A stretch of 64,000 bases of DNA, taken from NCBI GenBank assembly GCA_963575745.1, contig CAUYUJ010005647.1, positions 430,932 to 494,931 of the forward strand, read 5' to 3'. This stretch comes from Prorocentrum cordatum. Taxonomy: Eukaryota; Sar; Dinophyceae; Prorocentrales; Prorocentraceae. Numbering within the stretch: the stretch's first letter is position 1; each line of letters starts with the position of its first letter. A program made the translations under genes and the position numbers. A model generated the notes under the pieces. The model was not told the origin of the DNA and did not search any database. It was given only the letters and a program-made list of their open reading frames with translations. Shown in pieces: positions 31,411 to 42,728 of this stretch.

Positions 31411-31526
31411 GGCTGCCTTCCAGAAAGGCAGGGGAGTTCCTTTGGAGGCGGGGGGCTCCTTGGAATCATTCCCGGCTTCTAAGAAGCCCCCCGCTTCGCC
31501 CGCGGAAGCAGCCCGCCGCGGCCAGG

Positions 31527-31609
31527 GATCTCCATGGCGACCCCGCCATGGTCGAGCGCTGCTGGGCGATCCCGCCCCCGTCGTCTTCGTCGTCGGTGTC
31601 GGGCAACCG
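31527..31609 (+). CDS. Candidate exon, short
   Basis: Follows CGCGGCCAG and reads DLHGDPAMVERCWAIPPP, then a Ser run, and SGNRG before a GTAGGA donor. G/C-ending codons support coding, but the exon is short. Confidence 0.3.
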
Positions 31610-31619
31610 CGGAGTAGGA

Positions 31620-31820
31620 GGGCGAGAAGGCGGAGGGAGAGAGTTAGGGAGGGGGGGCAAGGGAAATGCAAGGGGAAGGGGGGGGGGAGAGGGGCTGGGA
31701 GGAGGAGGAGGAGGAGCCAGGAGGAGGAGGAGGAGGAGGAGGAGGAGGAGGAGGAGGAGGAGGAGGAGGAGGAGGAAGGGGGAGGGGCAGAAGATGGAGG
31801 CGAGGGGGGAGAGGGGGGGG
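31620..31820. repeat. GGA microsatellite and G-rich purine tract
   Basis: (GGA)n core at 31,697-31,778. Just after, 31,821-31,994 includes a possible acceptor (CTCCGTCCAG at ~31,962) followed by a frame reading ETYEAKKPTISTI that runs into the GAC array. Confidence 0.9.
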
Positions 31821-31994
31821 AGGAGAAGCATCAGCAGGCCGGGCCCCCCTCTCTCTCGCTGCGGCGCGCTCCGCAGGCCGGACCCGGCGCTTCCCCCTGG
31901 CGTTCCTCCCTCCGCGCCCGCTCGCTCACGGGAGGGGTGACATCGTTGCCCCCTCCGTCCAGGGAAACGTACGAAGCCAAGAAGCCGACGATTT

Positions 31995-32265
31995 CGACGA
32001 TTAGGACGACGACGACGACGACTTCGGCGGCGACGGGGACGACCGCGGCGGTGACCACCACGAAGATGACTTCACTTCGACGACGACGACGGCGACGACG
32101 AGCACGACCACGACGACGACGACGACGATTTCGGCGGCGACGACGACGACCGCGGCGGCGACCACCACGAAGATGACCTCGACGACGACGACGGTGGCGA
32201 CGACGACGACCTCGGCGGCGACGACCACAGATATGACCTCGACGACGACGACCACGACGACAACC

Positions 32266-32312
<47 letters not shown>

Positions 32313-33018
32313 TTCGGCGACGACGACGACGACGACGATGACGACTTCGGCGACGACGATGACGACCTCGGCAGCGACCACCAAGAAGATGACCTCGACC
32401 TCGACGACGACTACGACGACACAGACGGTTGCGACGACGACGACGACCTCGGCGGCGACGACCACAGAGATGACTTCGACGACGACGATGACGACGACGA
32501 CCTTTGCTGCGACCGCCACAAAGATAACCTCAACGACGTGTTCGACGACGACGACCTCGGCGCCGAGGACCCCAGAGATGACTACGACGATGAGGACGAC
32601 GACGACGACGTCGACGACGACGACGACCTCGGCGGCGACCACCACGAAGATGACCTCGACGACGACGACCTCGACGACGACGACGACGACGACGACGACT
32701 TCGGCGGCGACCACCACGAAGATGACCTCGACGACGACAACGACGACGACCTCGGCGGCGACGACCACGACGATTTCGACTACGACGACGACGACCTCGG
32801 CGGCGACCACCACGAGGATGACTACGACGACCATGACGACGACGACGACGACAAACACCGCGAAGATGACTTTGACGACCACCACGACCACGACCACGAC
32901 GACGACGACGACAGCGACTTCGGCAGCGACGAAGACGACCTCTGCGGCGACGACGACGACCTCGGCGGTGGCAACCAAGAAGATGACCTTGACATGGGCG
33001 ACGACGATGACCCTGGCT

Positions 33019-33050
<32 letters not shown>

Positions 33051-33152
33051 CTCGGCGGCGACCACCACGAAGATGACCCTTGACGGTGACGACGACGACG
33101 ACGACGACCTCAGCGGGGACCACCACGAAGAGTATCTCGACGACGACGACCA
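31995..33152. repeat. GAC trinucleotide array with higher-order unit
   Basis: (GAC)n with a recurring longer motif CTCGGCGGCGACCACCACGA then AGATGACCTCGACGACGAC. Thr/Ser-rich and Asp-rich frames are repeat translation. The array resumes at 35,262 after an insertion. Confidence 0.95.
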
Positions 33153-33170
33153 TGACCACGTTCACGACCA
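33153..33170. repeat. Left copy of an 18-bp target-site duplication
   Basis: TGACCACGTTCACGACCA, identical to 35,244-35,261. Removing the segment between them restores a continuous GAC-type array. Confidence 0.75.
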
Positions 33171-33304
33171 GATGATGATGTTGCTGATGATGATGATGTT
33201 GATGCCGAAGATGATGATGATGCTGATGATGCTGATGATGCTGATGATGCTGATGATGCTGATGATGCTGATGATGCTGATGCTGATGCTGATGATGGTG
33301 ATGG

Positions 33305-33339
<35 letters not shown>

Positions 33340-33355
33340 GTGATGATGGTGATGG
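33171..33355 (-). repeat. GAT/ATC microsatellite at the 3' end of the inserted element
   Basis: GATGATG and GCTGATGAT repeats on the plus strand. In element orientation this is a (ATC)n tail, as some non-LTR retrotransposons have in place of poly(A). Confidence 0.8.
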
Positions 33356-33449
33356 TGAGCCGGGTAGCCGTAACGAGGAGTTTCCCCTCATAGAAATAAT
33401 ACACACGAAAGGTACGTGGTGAAGGTTACATCTGAAGCATGCAGTCATC

Positions 33450-34680
33450 ACCTCAGATCGTTTGATGGGGTTCGGCGACCTGTCCAGCGCGATCCAGCCA
33501 GATTTCGCCGTGACTCTTGGGACCGAGGTCCAGAAGTTGGCAGGGATGCCCCGTCTCGCAATGTTGGTACGTAGGGTGGGATAATCGGGACAGTCCTGAA
33601 AAAAGGTGTCTGATGTTTGGCCACGAGGCCCCGCACTGTGAGCAGGGCCGTCCCGTCTGCCGCCCTGTCTCCGTCGAAACTGCACCTGCCAAGAAGATCC
33701 CAAGAAGTTTCTTGTCGGTCACGGAGAGAGACTCCACAAGTATTTGAAAGGTCTGCCTGAAAGCGCCTCCCCGTCGACTCGATCGATCGCTTCGGATTCT
33801 CGCCTTGTCTGGTGCATTACCTGCATGCAACGTGCCCGACACATGGCTCGGAGTATGTGTTGCACCCGTTCGGCGTGTCGCTCTTCCCCTGGTAGGTGTG
33901 TCCAGAAGCGCCCTTGCGCATCTGCTAGTCCTTGCACCAGTCGATGTACTCTGTGATCGCCGTCTCCTGGAACCTCGAGAAGACATCCACGATCAGCTGA
34001 AAAACGAATGAATATGAGACCGATACTTTGTGCATGATGCACCATGATGTGTCAACAAATTGGGACCATATCAACTTCTCCTGCTTTTCTGTCTTGATGG
34101 CCTGAAGTGCGACCGAAAAGATAGGATGGGTATGCCGTTGGGGAGGTCCGTCTTCATGAAGCGTTCGATTTCCGACGTGTTGATCACCAACAACATCGTG
34201 ATCTCCGACCCGAAGTTGATCGCACCCTTTGTACGTAGAGTAGCTTGGCACAGGGCCGCATTGAACACCAGCGAGGCGAGACTCACTGGGCTCTGAGAGG
34301 CCCTGTCGTACAGGTCATCAGCACAAAATTCCTTGGCCGCCGTGAGTCGGCAGACCGAGGCCGGGCACGTTGGTACCTGCATGGTGTTGTCGTCTTTCAT
34401 TCCAGGCGGTAGCCGTCGAAGCTCTGGAGCTTTGGAACCCATCTTGATTATCTGGACAGTCGTCGTTGTGACACTTGCACCCGTGTGAGTCAAAACTTCG
34501 GTACTGATCGTCTCGGTGTCGCCGAGGTCTGCCGTAAACGATGAAGGCCGCATCCGTCCCCGCTGACGCCTGCAACCACATCTTCGCATCCTTCAGCTCC
34601 TGCACATTCGTACACACAACAACTGTGTGGTCGGCGTACGTGCGGTCGCTGATCGAGTTGGCATTCCACAAAGGACTGTC
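33450..34680 (-). pseudogene. Frameshifted downstream coding remnant of the retroelement
   Basis: Protein-like segments occur in successive different frames: TYADHTVVVCTNVQELKDAK (near 34,620), ASLVFNAALCQATLRTKG (near 34,250), then QEKLIWSQFVDTSWCIMHK (near 34,060), and near 33,640 PCSQCGASWPNIRHLF. A frame change leads to QDCPDYPTLRTNIARRG. At least four frame changes are needed, so the copy is dead. The C-x2-C-G-x(n)-H-x-F-x-D-C-P pattern resembles the zinc-knuckle-like end of LINE ORF2. Confidence 0.4.
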
Positions 34681-35135
34681 TGGCCATTCCGACTGGTCTG
34701 CTTCTTGGTCGCGGGGGTCCCAAGCGAATTTGATCCTTGGCCAGTCCCCGTGGATGTCTGTGAGTTCGGCTGGTCGCCAATCAGTTCCCTCAACTTCTTG
34801 ACAACATGCTGATGTGTGGGGTTCGCGCCTGCTTTGTCCACCTGACGCAGGAGGGCCCGTATTTGCTTCAAGATCTTGGGCTGATCTCGAGGCGGCTTCG
34901 GCTTGTGAGCAGGCTTCGGTAGTCCAGCAGCTGGTGGAAGAGTCCCCGATGACTGTGCCAGCTGCCTCACCACCGACGTGAGACTCTCAACTTGGGCGGC
35001 CAATTGTTCAACTCGAGCACCCCGCCCGCGTTGAGCTCGCCGCCCACCCTGTCCTCCTCCGCCTCCCATGAGTGGATCCTCAAAACTGAAGCGGTTGGCG
35101 TCCTCCTCAGGCGAGAAGATCATCACCTCATGCAT
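34593..35135 (-). pseudogene. ORF1-like frame of the retroelement
   Basis: ATG-started frame (MHEVMIFSPEEDANRFSFED onward) with a Gly/Arg-rich patch and a short heptad-like helix (RVEQLAAQVESLTSVVRQLA). A basic, proline-rich stretch follows (KPAHKPKPPRDQPKILKQI). A coiled coil plus basic region is typical of LINE ORF1 nucleic-acid-binding proteins, but this is a compositional resemblance only. Coding similarity appears to leave this frame near 34,680 and continue in another. Confidence 0.4.
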
Positions 35136-35243
35136 GTGAATATGACGCGACTCCAGGGCGCTGCATGGGCTGTACTCTGCCTCGGCGGGGGCAGTCCCGT
35201 CAACACCACCACGGAGGTGTACCTACACGTGGTCGTGAATTGT

Positions 35244-35261
35244 TGACCACGTTCACGACCA
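35244..35261. repeat. Right copy of the 18-bp target-site duplication
   Basis: TGACCACGTTCACGACCA, the partner of 33,153-33,170. Confidence 0.75.
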
Positions 35262-35375
35262 CGACCACGACCTCGGCGACGACCACCGCGAAGATGACCT
35301 CGACGACGACCACGACCACGACGAATACGACGACGACGACCCCGGCGGCGACCACCACGAAGACGACCTCGACCT

Positions 35376-35412
<37 letters not shown>

Positions 35413-35825
35413 CTAGGACCTAGGGGGCGACCCCCACGAGGATTACCTCGACGACAAGGACGACGACGACGACGACGACGACCTCCGCGAAGATGACCTC
35501 GACGTCGACCACGACCACGGCCACGACCACGACCACGACGACGTCGGCGGCGACCACAGCGAAGATGACCTCGACGACAGAAAACGACGACCACGACCTC
35601 GGCGACGACCACCGCGAAGATGACCTCGACGACAGAAAACGACGACGACGACTTCGGCAGCGACCACCACGAAGATGACCTCGACGACGTCGACGACGAC
35701 GACTACCACCACCACAACCACCACGAAGATGACCTCGACGACGGCGACCACGACGACGACGACCACGACGACTACGACGACGACGATGACCTCGGCGGAG
35801 ACAGCGACCACCACGAAGACGACCT

Positions 35826-35871
<46 letters not shown>

Positions 35872-35927
35872 CTCGGCGGCGACCACCACGAAGATGATCT
35901 CGAAGACGACGACGACGACGACGACGA

Positions 35928-35967
<40 letters not shown>

Positions 35968-36160
35968 CTAGGACCTAGGCGGCGACCACCACGAAGACGC
36001 GCACGACCACGACGGCGACGGCGGTGACCACCTCGAAGATGACCTCGACGACCACGACGACGACCACCGCGAAGATGACCTCCACGACGACCACGACATC
36101 GACCACGACCACGACCACGACAACCACCTCGGCGGCGACCACCACGAAGGTGACCTCGAC

Positions 36161-36192
<32 letters not shown>

Positions 36193-36215
36193 CCTCGGCA
36201 ACGACCACGACGAAG
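35262..36215. repeat. GAC trinucleotide array, continuation
   Basis: Same higher-order units as 31,995-33,152. The motif CGACCTAGGACCTAGG appears at about 35,407 and 35,965. Confidence 0.95.
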
Positions 36216-36926
36216 GCCCCTCAAGTCGGTGGCGCTCAGAAGGGGGAGGGAGAGCGACAGGGTCGGCCCTCCGAGGAGGCAGGGGGGGCTTCTTGGAATC
36301 GGGGCAGGAGGCTTCTCGGAGGGCAGGCCCCCTGCCTCGCTCGGAGGGCCTCGCCCCTCGCTCCCACCCCCCCCGCCCTGCGCGCCGCCAGCTGGGGAGT
36401 GCGGGGGCCCGTCTCCGATGGGTCTTTCGGCAGCGCGCGTGCAGACCCTCCTGCAGCTCGGTGGTGGCTTTGGGGGGGGGACCGGAGGAGGCGTGCGCGA
36501 CGGGGAGCCGGCTTCGGAAACAGCACAGAGACCCCACCAGGCAACCCACAGGCAGTCAAGCGCGTCCTTCCGTGCCACGGACACGGTGGCGGATTATGCC
36601 AGACGCTTTCCCTACCCAAAGTGCCCTCATCATACGGATGGGAACTGTTGCACAGCGTGTCGCGCCGCCAGTTCTGGCACACCGCGTTTCGGCGCGACAC
36701 GCTTTCCACGTCCAAGGCCCCCAAGCGTCAACGTCCCACGCTTTTTCCAACCTCCCGCCCTGCGGAGCGGAGCGACACGTTATCAGCTCGCTGGGCGTAG
36801 CATGTCGCTGGGGCCGCCGCATCGACACGGTGAGCCAAAGTTCCCGACCGTAAGTTCTTACACGGTACAACGACCACGTAGTACTCAATCACATATTGTG
36901 CCCAAACACAGCATGTGCTTGACATT
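36216..36926. other. GC-rich sequence, no gene resolved
   Basis: Competing frames on both strands. One plus frame reads CPHHTDGNCCTACRA near 36,620, but no splice-bounded exon could be defined. Confidence 0.35.
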
Positions 36927-37690
36927 ACAGACAGCCATGTAAAATTGGTACGATTTGGCAGGACTGGAAGCGTGACTGAATTTGTCTGGACTGGAAGCGT
37001 GACTGAATCAACGCATGACCAGGGTCTGAACTTCAAGAAGGCGCCAGCGACGACGACGACGACGCCAGCGACGTCGAGGTCCAATGATCAGAACGCGCGA
37101 CGGCCAAAACGTCGGAATCCTGAGAAGCAGCTTTGTAAAATTCTAGAAGAGGCTTCCTGAGGAAAGTTTTGGAAGGAGCCGCCTGAGTAGAGTTCCGGGA
37201 GGCGCGCCTGAGTACAATTCTAGAAGGCGTTGCCGCGCCTGCTCCGCACCCTGGCGTAAGTCGCCCTCGGAGTCTCTCGCTGCCCTAAAGAAAATGATGC
37301 CAGGGTGCAGTGGTCCGACAGGATCCGCGCCAAACACGCTGTTTCCCCACCACTTCGGATCCGTCCAGAACCCATCGGATTCGCATCGGATCCGTCCAAC
37401 AAGCATCGGATCCGCCTAGGATCCGTAGCGGGTCCGTACCCGGATTCGATTCCCGAGGCGAGGCGGACAATCTCGAACGGGGTCCTCGTCAACGTCTGCG
37501 GGGGCCCCTTCATTCGCTTTCGGGCGCCCGATGCTTCACCCATCGCCCGCGACCGGCCGCCGAACCTTTTTTCCCTAGGCTGGTTGGGCCGACGGCCCCT
37601 TGCCTGGCTGGACCGACAGTCTGACGCTTTTGTGCGGTTTCAGACTTCGGGCCGAATTCTTAAATCATACCACCTCACCTGACTGTCTCT
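36927..37690 (-). mobile_element. T element 2 (reverse relative to T element 1)
   Basis: The left end ACAGACAGCC and right end ACCTGACTGTC are inverted. Read in reverse, the interior aligns with T element 1: GAATTCGGCCCGAAGTCTG, GTCGGCCCAACCAGCCTAGG, then GGATCCGATGC motifs and the TTGGTACGATTTGG end. A short plus-strand frame (36,915-37,160, reading THDQGLNFKKAPAT and RRPKRRNPE) is shared with T element 3. No transposase recognised. Confidence 0.65.
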
Positions 37691-37694
37691 CACG

Positions 37695-38155
37695 GACAGT
37701 CAGGTTAAGTTGGTACGAGTTGCCTGGACTGGAAGCGTGACTGAACTTGCCTGGACTGGCAGCGTGATTGAATCAACGCATGACCAGGGTCTGAACTTCA
37801 AGAAGGCGCCAGCGACGAGGACGACGACGACGCTGGCGACGGCGAGGGCCAGTGATCAGCACGCGCAGCGGCCCAAACGTCGGAACCCTGAGGAGCAGCT
37901 CAGTAAAGTGTTAAAAGGAGCTGACTGGGGCAAGTTTTGGAAGGAGCCGCCTGAGTAAAGTTTTAGACGGAGCGCCTGAGTACAATTCTAGAAGACGCCG
38001 CCGCGCTTGCTCCGCACCCCTGCGTAAGTCGCCCTCGGAGTCTCTCGCTGCCCTCAAACACACTGTTTCCCACCATTCGGACCCGTCCCAAACCCATCGA
38101 ATTCGCATCGGATCCGCCCAACAAGCATCGGATCCGTAGCGGGTCTGTCTGCAAG
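37695..38155 (-). mobile_element. T element 3 (truncated)
   Basis: Starts with GGACAGTCAGGTT directly beside T element 2, forming a short palindrome at the junction. It repeats the same end and the conserved THDQGLNFKKAPAT and QRPKRRNPEEQL frame (37,710-37,958). It then follows T element 2 to GGATCCGTAGCGGGTC and stops. The GAATTCGGCCCGAAG end is absent. Confidence 0.6.
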
Positions 38156-38353
38156 GTACCATTCACCCTTGTAGCTGCAAACCCAGCCACCTTCGATCGC
38201 TTGCAAGGCTGACGGCTTTGAGCTCGCAAAGAATTGATTGGGCGCGACTTTGAGCACGAAGCGTCCTTAACATGTGCAATCGTGGGGGGCTCGTATGCGC
38301 TAGGATGATAGGCCGCGAAGGTGCCCTACGCACGATATCGATTATGCGTGTGA

Positions 38354-38386
<33 letters not shown>

Positions 38387-38401
38387 CATGAATGCATCAA
38401 C

Positions 38402-38602
38402 AAGTACCGCCATCCACTCGTGCCAGCGGTGGGCATGTTGATGCGCGATGCTGAGGACATCTCACTGGAGAGCTCGATTCCAAACCTGGCCGCACTTCGT
38501 TCGCAGTACGTAATTGTGAGGAGTGCGAATGTGATAACGAGCCGATCTCCACATGTGCAGTTGTTGGAGATGTACGGTTTGCTGGCAATCGAGCGCGAGG
38601 AG
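38402..38602 (+). CDS. Candidate internal exon, unrecognised protein
   Basis: Follows a TA microsatellite and an ATCAACAAG acceptor. The frame reads YRHPLVPAVGMLMRDAEDIS, NLAALRSQYVIVRSANVITS and QLLEMYGLLAIEREE, and ends in phase 0 at GAG followed by GTCACAAG. Composition is that of a folded helical protein. It joins in phase to the exon starting at 38,864 (or 38,876). Family not recognised. It may belong to the same plus-strand gene as the islands from 20.6 kb onward; this is inference from strand and spacing. Confidence 0.5.
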
Positions 38603-38863
38603 GTCACAAGCAGAACATCTGCACGTCCCACCTGCACGCCTGGCGGCATAACGAGGAGGAGCTACCTGCGAGGAAGAGGGATGAGGGAGGGAGGGGCGTG
38701 TGCCCACCTTTCCGTTCGATCTCTCGCGCGACCAAACGTGCACAGCTCGCCCGTGACGCGGGCATGCGCGTGGCAGTATCATTGCCCCCGTGCTTTGCGC
38801 CAGACGTCGAGATCACACGGCGAAGATGCTTTGGAAGTGCGCCCCCGAGCGCGCCCGACCCAG

Positions 38864-39118
38864 GCGACCGCGCAGGCCTACGTGTCGCGGCACTGCGTTC
38901 CCTCCATGGGGGAGCCGGCCGCCTCGCGCTTCGTGCACGCCTTGCTGGAGGCATGGGGCGGGGGCAGGAGGAGGGGAGCGGGCACCTCGCCTGGGCAGGC
39001 CAGCGAAAGAGGGGAGGCGCACCAGAAACACGGGGAGGGGGAAGAGAAGAAGGAGGAGGTGGACGAGGGGGTGGATGAGGAGGACGAGGACAGGCACTCA
39101 AACTCGCCAGGCGGCTAG
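38864..39118 (+). CDS. Candidate terminal exon with acidic tail
   Basis: Acceptor CGACCCAG (ends 38,863) or CGCGCAG (ends 38,875), both phase 0. The frame reads AYVSRHCVPSMGEPAASRFV then HALLEAWGGG with strongly G/C-ending codons. A Lys/Glu/Asp-rich tail runs to a TAG at 39,116-39,118. Joined to the previous exon it gives IEREE-ATAQAYVSRH without a frame break. Confidence 0.5.
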   Translation, partial: ATAQAYVSRHCVPSMGEPAASRFVHALLEAWGGGRRRGAGTSPGQASERGEAHQKHGEGEEKKEEVDEGVDEEDEDRHSNSPGG

Positions 39119-39575
39119 CGGAAGTTCTGGCGCTCTCGACTCCTTGCCGGGGACCGGCGTTTCGTCCCGAGTCGTGCTTCGTTCGGCGGCCCCAAGGCCC
39201 AAGAAGTGGGCCCGGACGCCAAGAGTGCTTCATTCTTCCGAGTCGCCCGAGGTGCGGGTCCATTCTCTTTTGATTCAGAAAGAAAGGTATCGGGTTGGGA
39301 GGATGGGGTTGGGAGATATGACTCGATGATCCGTATTCTCGCGTATGTCGAGTGTGCTTATCACATAATCGTGCCCCGTCTCTTCCCAACGCCATTCCCC
39401 AACCCGATCATATTTCTGGTCAGTGTCAGCCCCGAGCCTCTCCTGGGGTGCGCTCCTGCTGGGATGTATCTAGGCAGATCTTGCCGCAGCGGCGAAGGCG
39501 CCCCCCCAAGGCTCAAAAAACGATTCAACGTCGTCGAAAGTTTCGATATTGGTTCCCAGGCCGCCGATGTTTTTT
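39119..39575. other. 3' flank, no gene seen
   Basis: Unique sequence between the terminal exon and B element 3. Confidence 0.45.
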
Positions 39576-41010
39576 CCCAACCATCCTGTGGTATTGGGTC
39601 CTTGTTTTGAAGAGACAGCGCCCCGCGTTCTCCTCGCGCCTCCTCCCTCCTCCCATCCGTGCCTCTGCCTTCCGCATGTCCACAATTTCGGCACACCCCT
39701 CGCACGCTCCGTGGCCCCATAGGGAGCTCCACCGAAGGCTCCACTGGGAGGGTTCGCATGGCACCACCGCACACAATTCGGCACACACCTCACACGCTTC
39801 GTGGCCACATAGGGAGCTCCACCGAAGGCTCCTGTGACAGTGTTCGCATAGCACCACAGCATCCACTCCGGCACACCCCTCACACGGTTCGTGGCCCCAT
39901 AGGGAGTTCCACCGAAGGCTCCATTGGGAGGGTTTGCATGGCACCACCGCACCCAATTCGGCACACCACTCACACGTTTCATGGCCCCATAGGGAGCTCC
40001 ACCGAAGGCTCCAGTGGCAGGGTCCGCAGGGCACCACAAGCACCCAATTCGGCACACCCCTCACACGGTTCGTGGCCCCGAAGGCTCCTGTGGCAGGGTT
40101 CGCAGGGCACCACCGCACCAAAATCGGCACACCCTTCACACGGCTCGTGGACCCATATGCAGTTCTACCGAAGGCTCCAGAGGGAGGGTTCGCATGGCAC
40201 CACCGCACACACTTCGGCACACCCCTCACGCGGTTCATGGCCCCAGAGGATGCTCCACCGCAGGTTCCAGTGGCAGGGTTCGCATGGCACCACCGCACCC
40301 AAGTCGGCACACCCCTCACACGTTTCGTGGCCTCAAAGGGAGTTCCGCCGAAGGCCCCAGTGGCAGGGTGCGCATGGCACCACCGCACCCAATTCGGCAC
40401 ACCCCTCACACGTTCGTGGCCCCATAGGGAGCTCCACCGAAGGCTCCAGTGGCAGGGTCCGCAGGGCACCACAAGCACCCAATTCGGCACACCCCTCACA
40501 CGGTTCGTGGCCCCACCGAAGGCTCCAGTGCGAGGGCTCGCATGGCACCACCGCGCCCACTTCGGCACACCCCTCACACGGTTCGTGGCCCCATAGGGAG
40601 TTCCACCGAAGGCCCCAGTGGGAGGGTTCGCATGACACCACCGCGCCCAAGCCGGCACGCTTCTCACACGGTTTGTGGCCCCATAGGGAGTTCCGCCGAA
40701 GGTTCCAGTGGGAGGGTTCACATGGCACCACCGCACCCAATTCAGCACACCCCTCACGCGGTTCGTGACCCCAGAAGGGGGCTCCACCGAAGGTTCCAGT
40801 GGCACCACTGCGCCCAATTCGGCACACCCCTCACACGCTTCGTGGCCCCATAGGAAGTTCCACGGAAGGCTCCAGCGGGAGGGTTCGCATGGCACCACCG
40901 CGCCCAATTCGGCACACCCCTCGCATTGTTCGTGGCCTCATAAGGAGCTCCACCAAAATCGGTACCCACAATTCGGTATTCGCAGCTGCATGTGGTTGGG
41001 TCCTTCGCCT
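39576..41010 (-). mobile_element. B element 3 (complete, 1.43 kb, reverse)
   Basis: Cap 2 at 39,576-39,630 (CCCAACCATCCTGTGGTATT, then TTGAAGAGACAGCGCCCCGC), a CT-rich stretch, then 14 units of exactly 90 bp (GGCACACCCCTCACACG, TTCGTGGCCCCATAGGGAGC, TCCACCGAAGGC). Cap 1 is at 40,985-41,010 (GCATGTGGTTGGGTCCTTCG). B element 4 begins about 13 bp further on in the same orientation. Confidence 0.75.
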
Positions 41011-41022
41011 GGGTATTTGTTT

Positions 41023-42522
41023 CCAACCATCCTGTGGCGTATCCTTCCTCCTCCTCCCCCTCCTCCCTCCTCCTTGCGTTTCACCCACCCAGTACAGCGC
41101 TTCGTGGCCCCATAGGGAGCTTCACCGAAGGCTCCAGTGCCACCGCCCGCGTGCGTCACCCACACCCATTTCGGCACACTCCTCACACGTTTCGTGCCCC
41201 CATAGGGAGCTCCACCGAAGGCCACAGTGCCACCGCCCGCATGCGTCACCCACACCCATTTCGGCACACCCCATCACACGGATCGTGGCCCCATAGGGAG
41301 CTCCACCGAAGGCAACAGTGCCACCGCCCGCATGCGTCCTCACACCCAGTTCGGAACACCCCATCACACGTTTCGTGGCCCCGTAGGGAGCTCCACCGAA
41401 GGCCCCAGTGCCACCGCCCGCATGCGTCAGTCACACCCATTTCGGCACACTCCATCACACGGTTCGCGGCCCCATAGGGAGCTACACCGAAGGCCCCAGT
41501 GCCACCGCCCGCATGCGTCACCCACACCGATTTCGTCACACCCCTCACACGTGCCGTGGCCCCATGGGGAACTCCATTGAAGGCCACAGTGCCATTGCCC
41601 GCATGCGTCACCCACACCCATTTCGGTACACCACTCACACGTTTCGTAGCCCCATAAGGAGCTCCACCGAAGGCCCCAATGCCACCGCCCGCATGCGTCA
41701 CACACCCATTTCGTCACGCCCCTCGCACGCTGCGTGGCCCCATAGGGAGCTCCAACGAAGACCCCGGTGCCACCGCCCGCGTGCGTCACCCACACACCCC
41801 TCACGCGTTTCGTGCCCCCATAGGGAGCTCCACCGAAGGCAACAGTGCCACCGCCCGCATGCGTCACCCACACCCATGTCGTCACACACCTCACACGCTT
41901 CGTGGCCCCACAAGGAGCTCCACAGAAGGCCACGGTGCCACCGCCCGCATGCGCCACCCACGCCGATTTTGTCACATCCCTCACACGCTTCGTGGCCCCA
42001 CAGGGAGCTCCACCGAAGTCCCCAGTGCCACCGCCCGCATACGTCACCCACACCCATGTCGGCGCACTCCTAACACGCTTCGTGCCCCCATAGGGAGCTC
42101 CACCGAAGGCAACAGTGCCACAGCCCGCATACGTCACCCACACCCATTTCGGCACACCGCTCACACGTTTCGTAGCCCCATAAGGAGCTCCACCGAAGGC
42201 CCCAGTGCCACCGCCCAGATGCGTCACCCTCACCAATTTCGCCACACCCCTCACACGTTTCGTGGCCCCATAGGGAGCTCCACCGAAGGCGCCAGTGGCT
42301 GCGTCCGCACGCGCCCACCGCACCCATTTCGGCACACCCCGCAAGCGTTTCGTGGCCACATTGGGAATTCAACCGACGGCCCAAGTGGCTGATCTCGCGT
42401 GCGCCCACCGGACAGTTTTTGGCGCACCCATCACACGTTTCGCGGCCTTATATGGAGCTCTTCCGAATGCGGTGCATACAACGACTGTATTAAAAGTTGC
42501 ATATGGCTGGGCCCTTCGCCAG
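41023..42522 (-). mobile_element. B element 4 (complete, 1.5 kb, reverse)
   Basis: Shortened cap 2 at 41,023-41,045 (CCAACCATCCTGTGG), a CT tract, ~15 units of 84-90 bp in which the variable part reads GCCACCGCCCGCATGCGTCA, and cap 1 at 42,495-42,522 (GCATATGGCTGGGCCCTTCG). It is head-to-tail with B element 3. Confidence 0.75.
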
Positions 42523-42728
42523 GCTAATTTCAATGCGGGGCCCGCGGACCTCAACCCATTTCCCAGCGACTGCTTTCCATCCAGATAGTTTTCTCATTGA
42601 CGGCCCCAAGACCCGATAACAGCTTCAACACGTTGAAGACTGCAAGCACAACTCAGCCTTGATGTTTCAGGACGCTGGAGGCCTGAGGTCCTGAATCGTG
42701 GATCGCTCCTTTCTCCGATCTGTATCAC

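Larger units (their letters stand above)
33171..35243 (-). mobile_element. Non-LTR-like retroelement insertion (2.07 kb, internally deleted, minus strand)
   Basis: The 2,073-bp segment is flanked by an 18-bp perfect direct repeat and interrupts a GAC array. In minus orientation it starts with a short leader, then an ORF1-like frame (ATG 35,135) and broken coding sequence. A C-x2-C-G...H...D-C-P motif near the 3' end and an (ATC)n tail follow. Long target duplication, microsatellite tail and CCHC-like C-terminus fit LINE-type elements. No reverse-transcriptase core (YxDD) was seen, so the copy is internally deleted or non-autonomous. An alternative is a retroposed host gene moved by LINE machinery. 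Confidence 0.6.

Noticed and set aside
31995-33170. 406-codon Thr-rich and Asp-rich frames in the GAC array
   Set aside because: Triplet-repeat translation; the array is interrupted by a retroelement and shows no domain.
33171-35243. LTR retrotransposon
   Set aside because: No long terminal repeats; the flanking identity is only 18 bp, and no protease, integrase or reverse-transcriptase motifs were seen.
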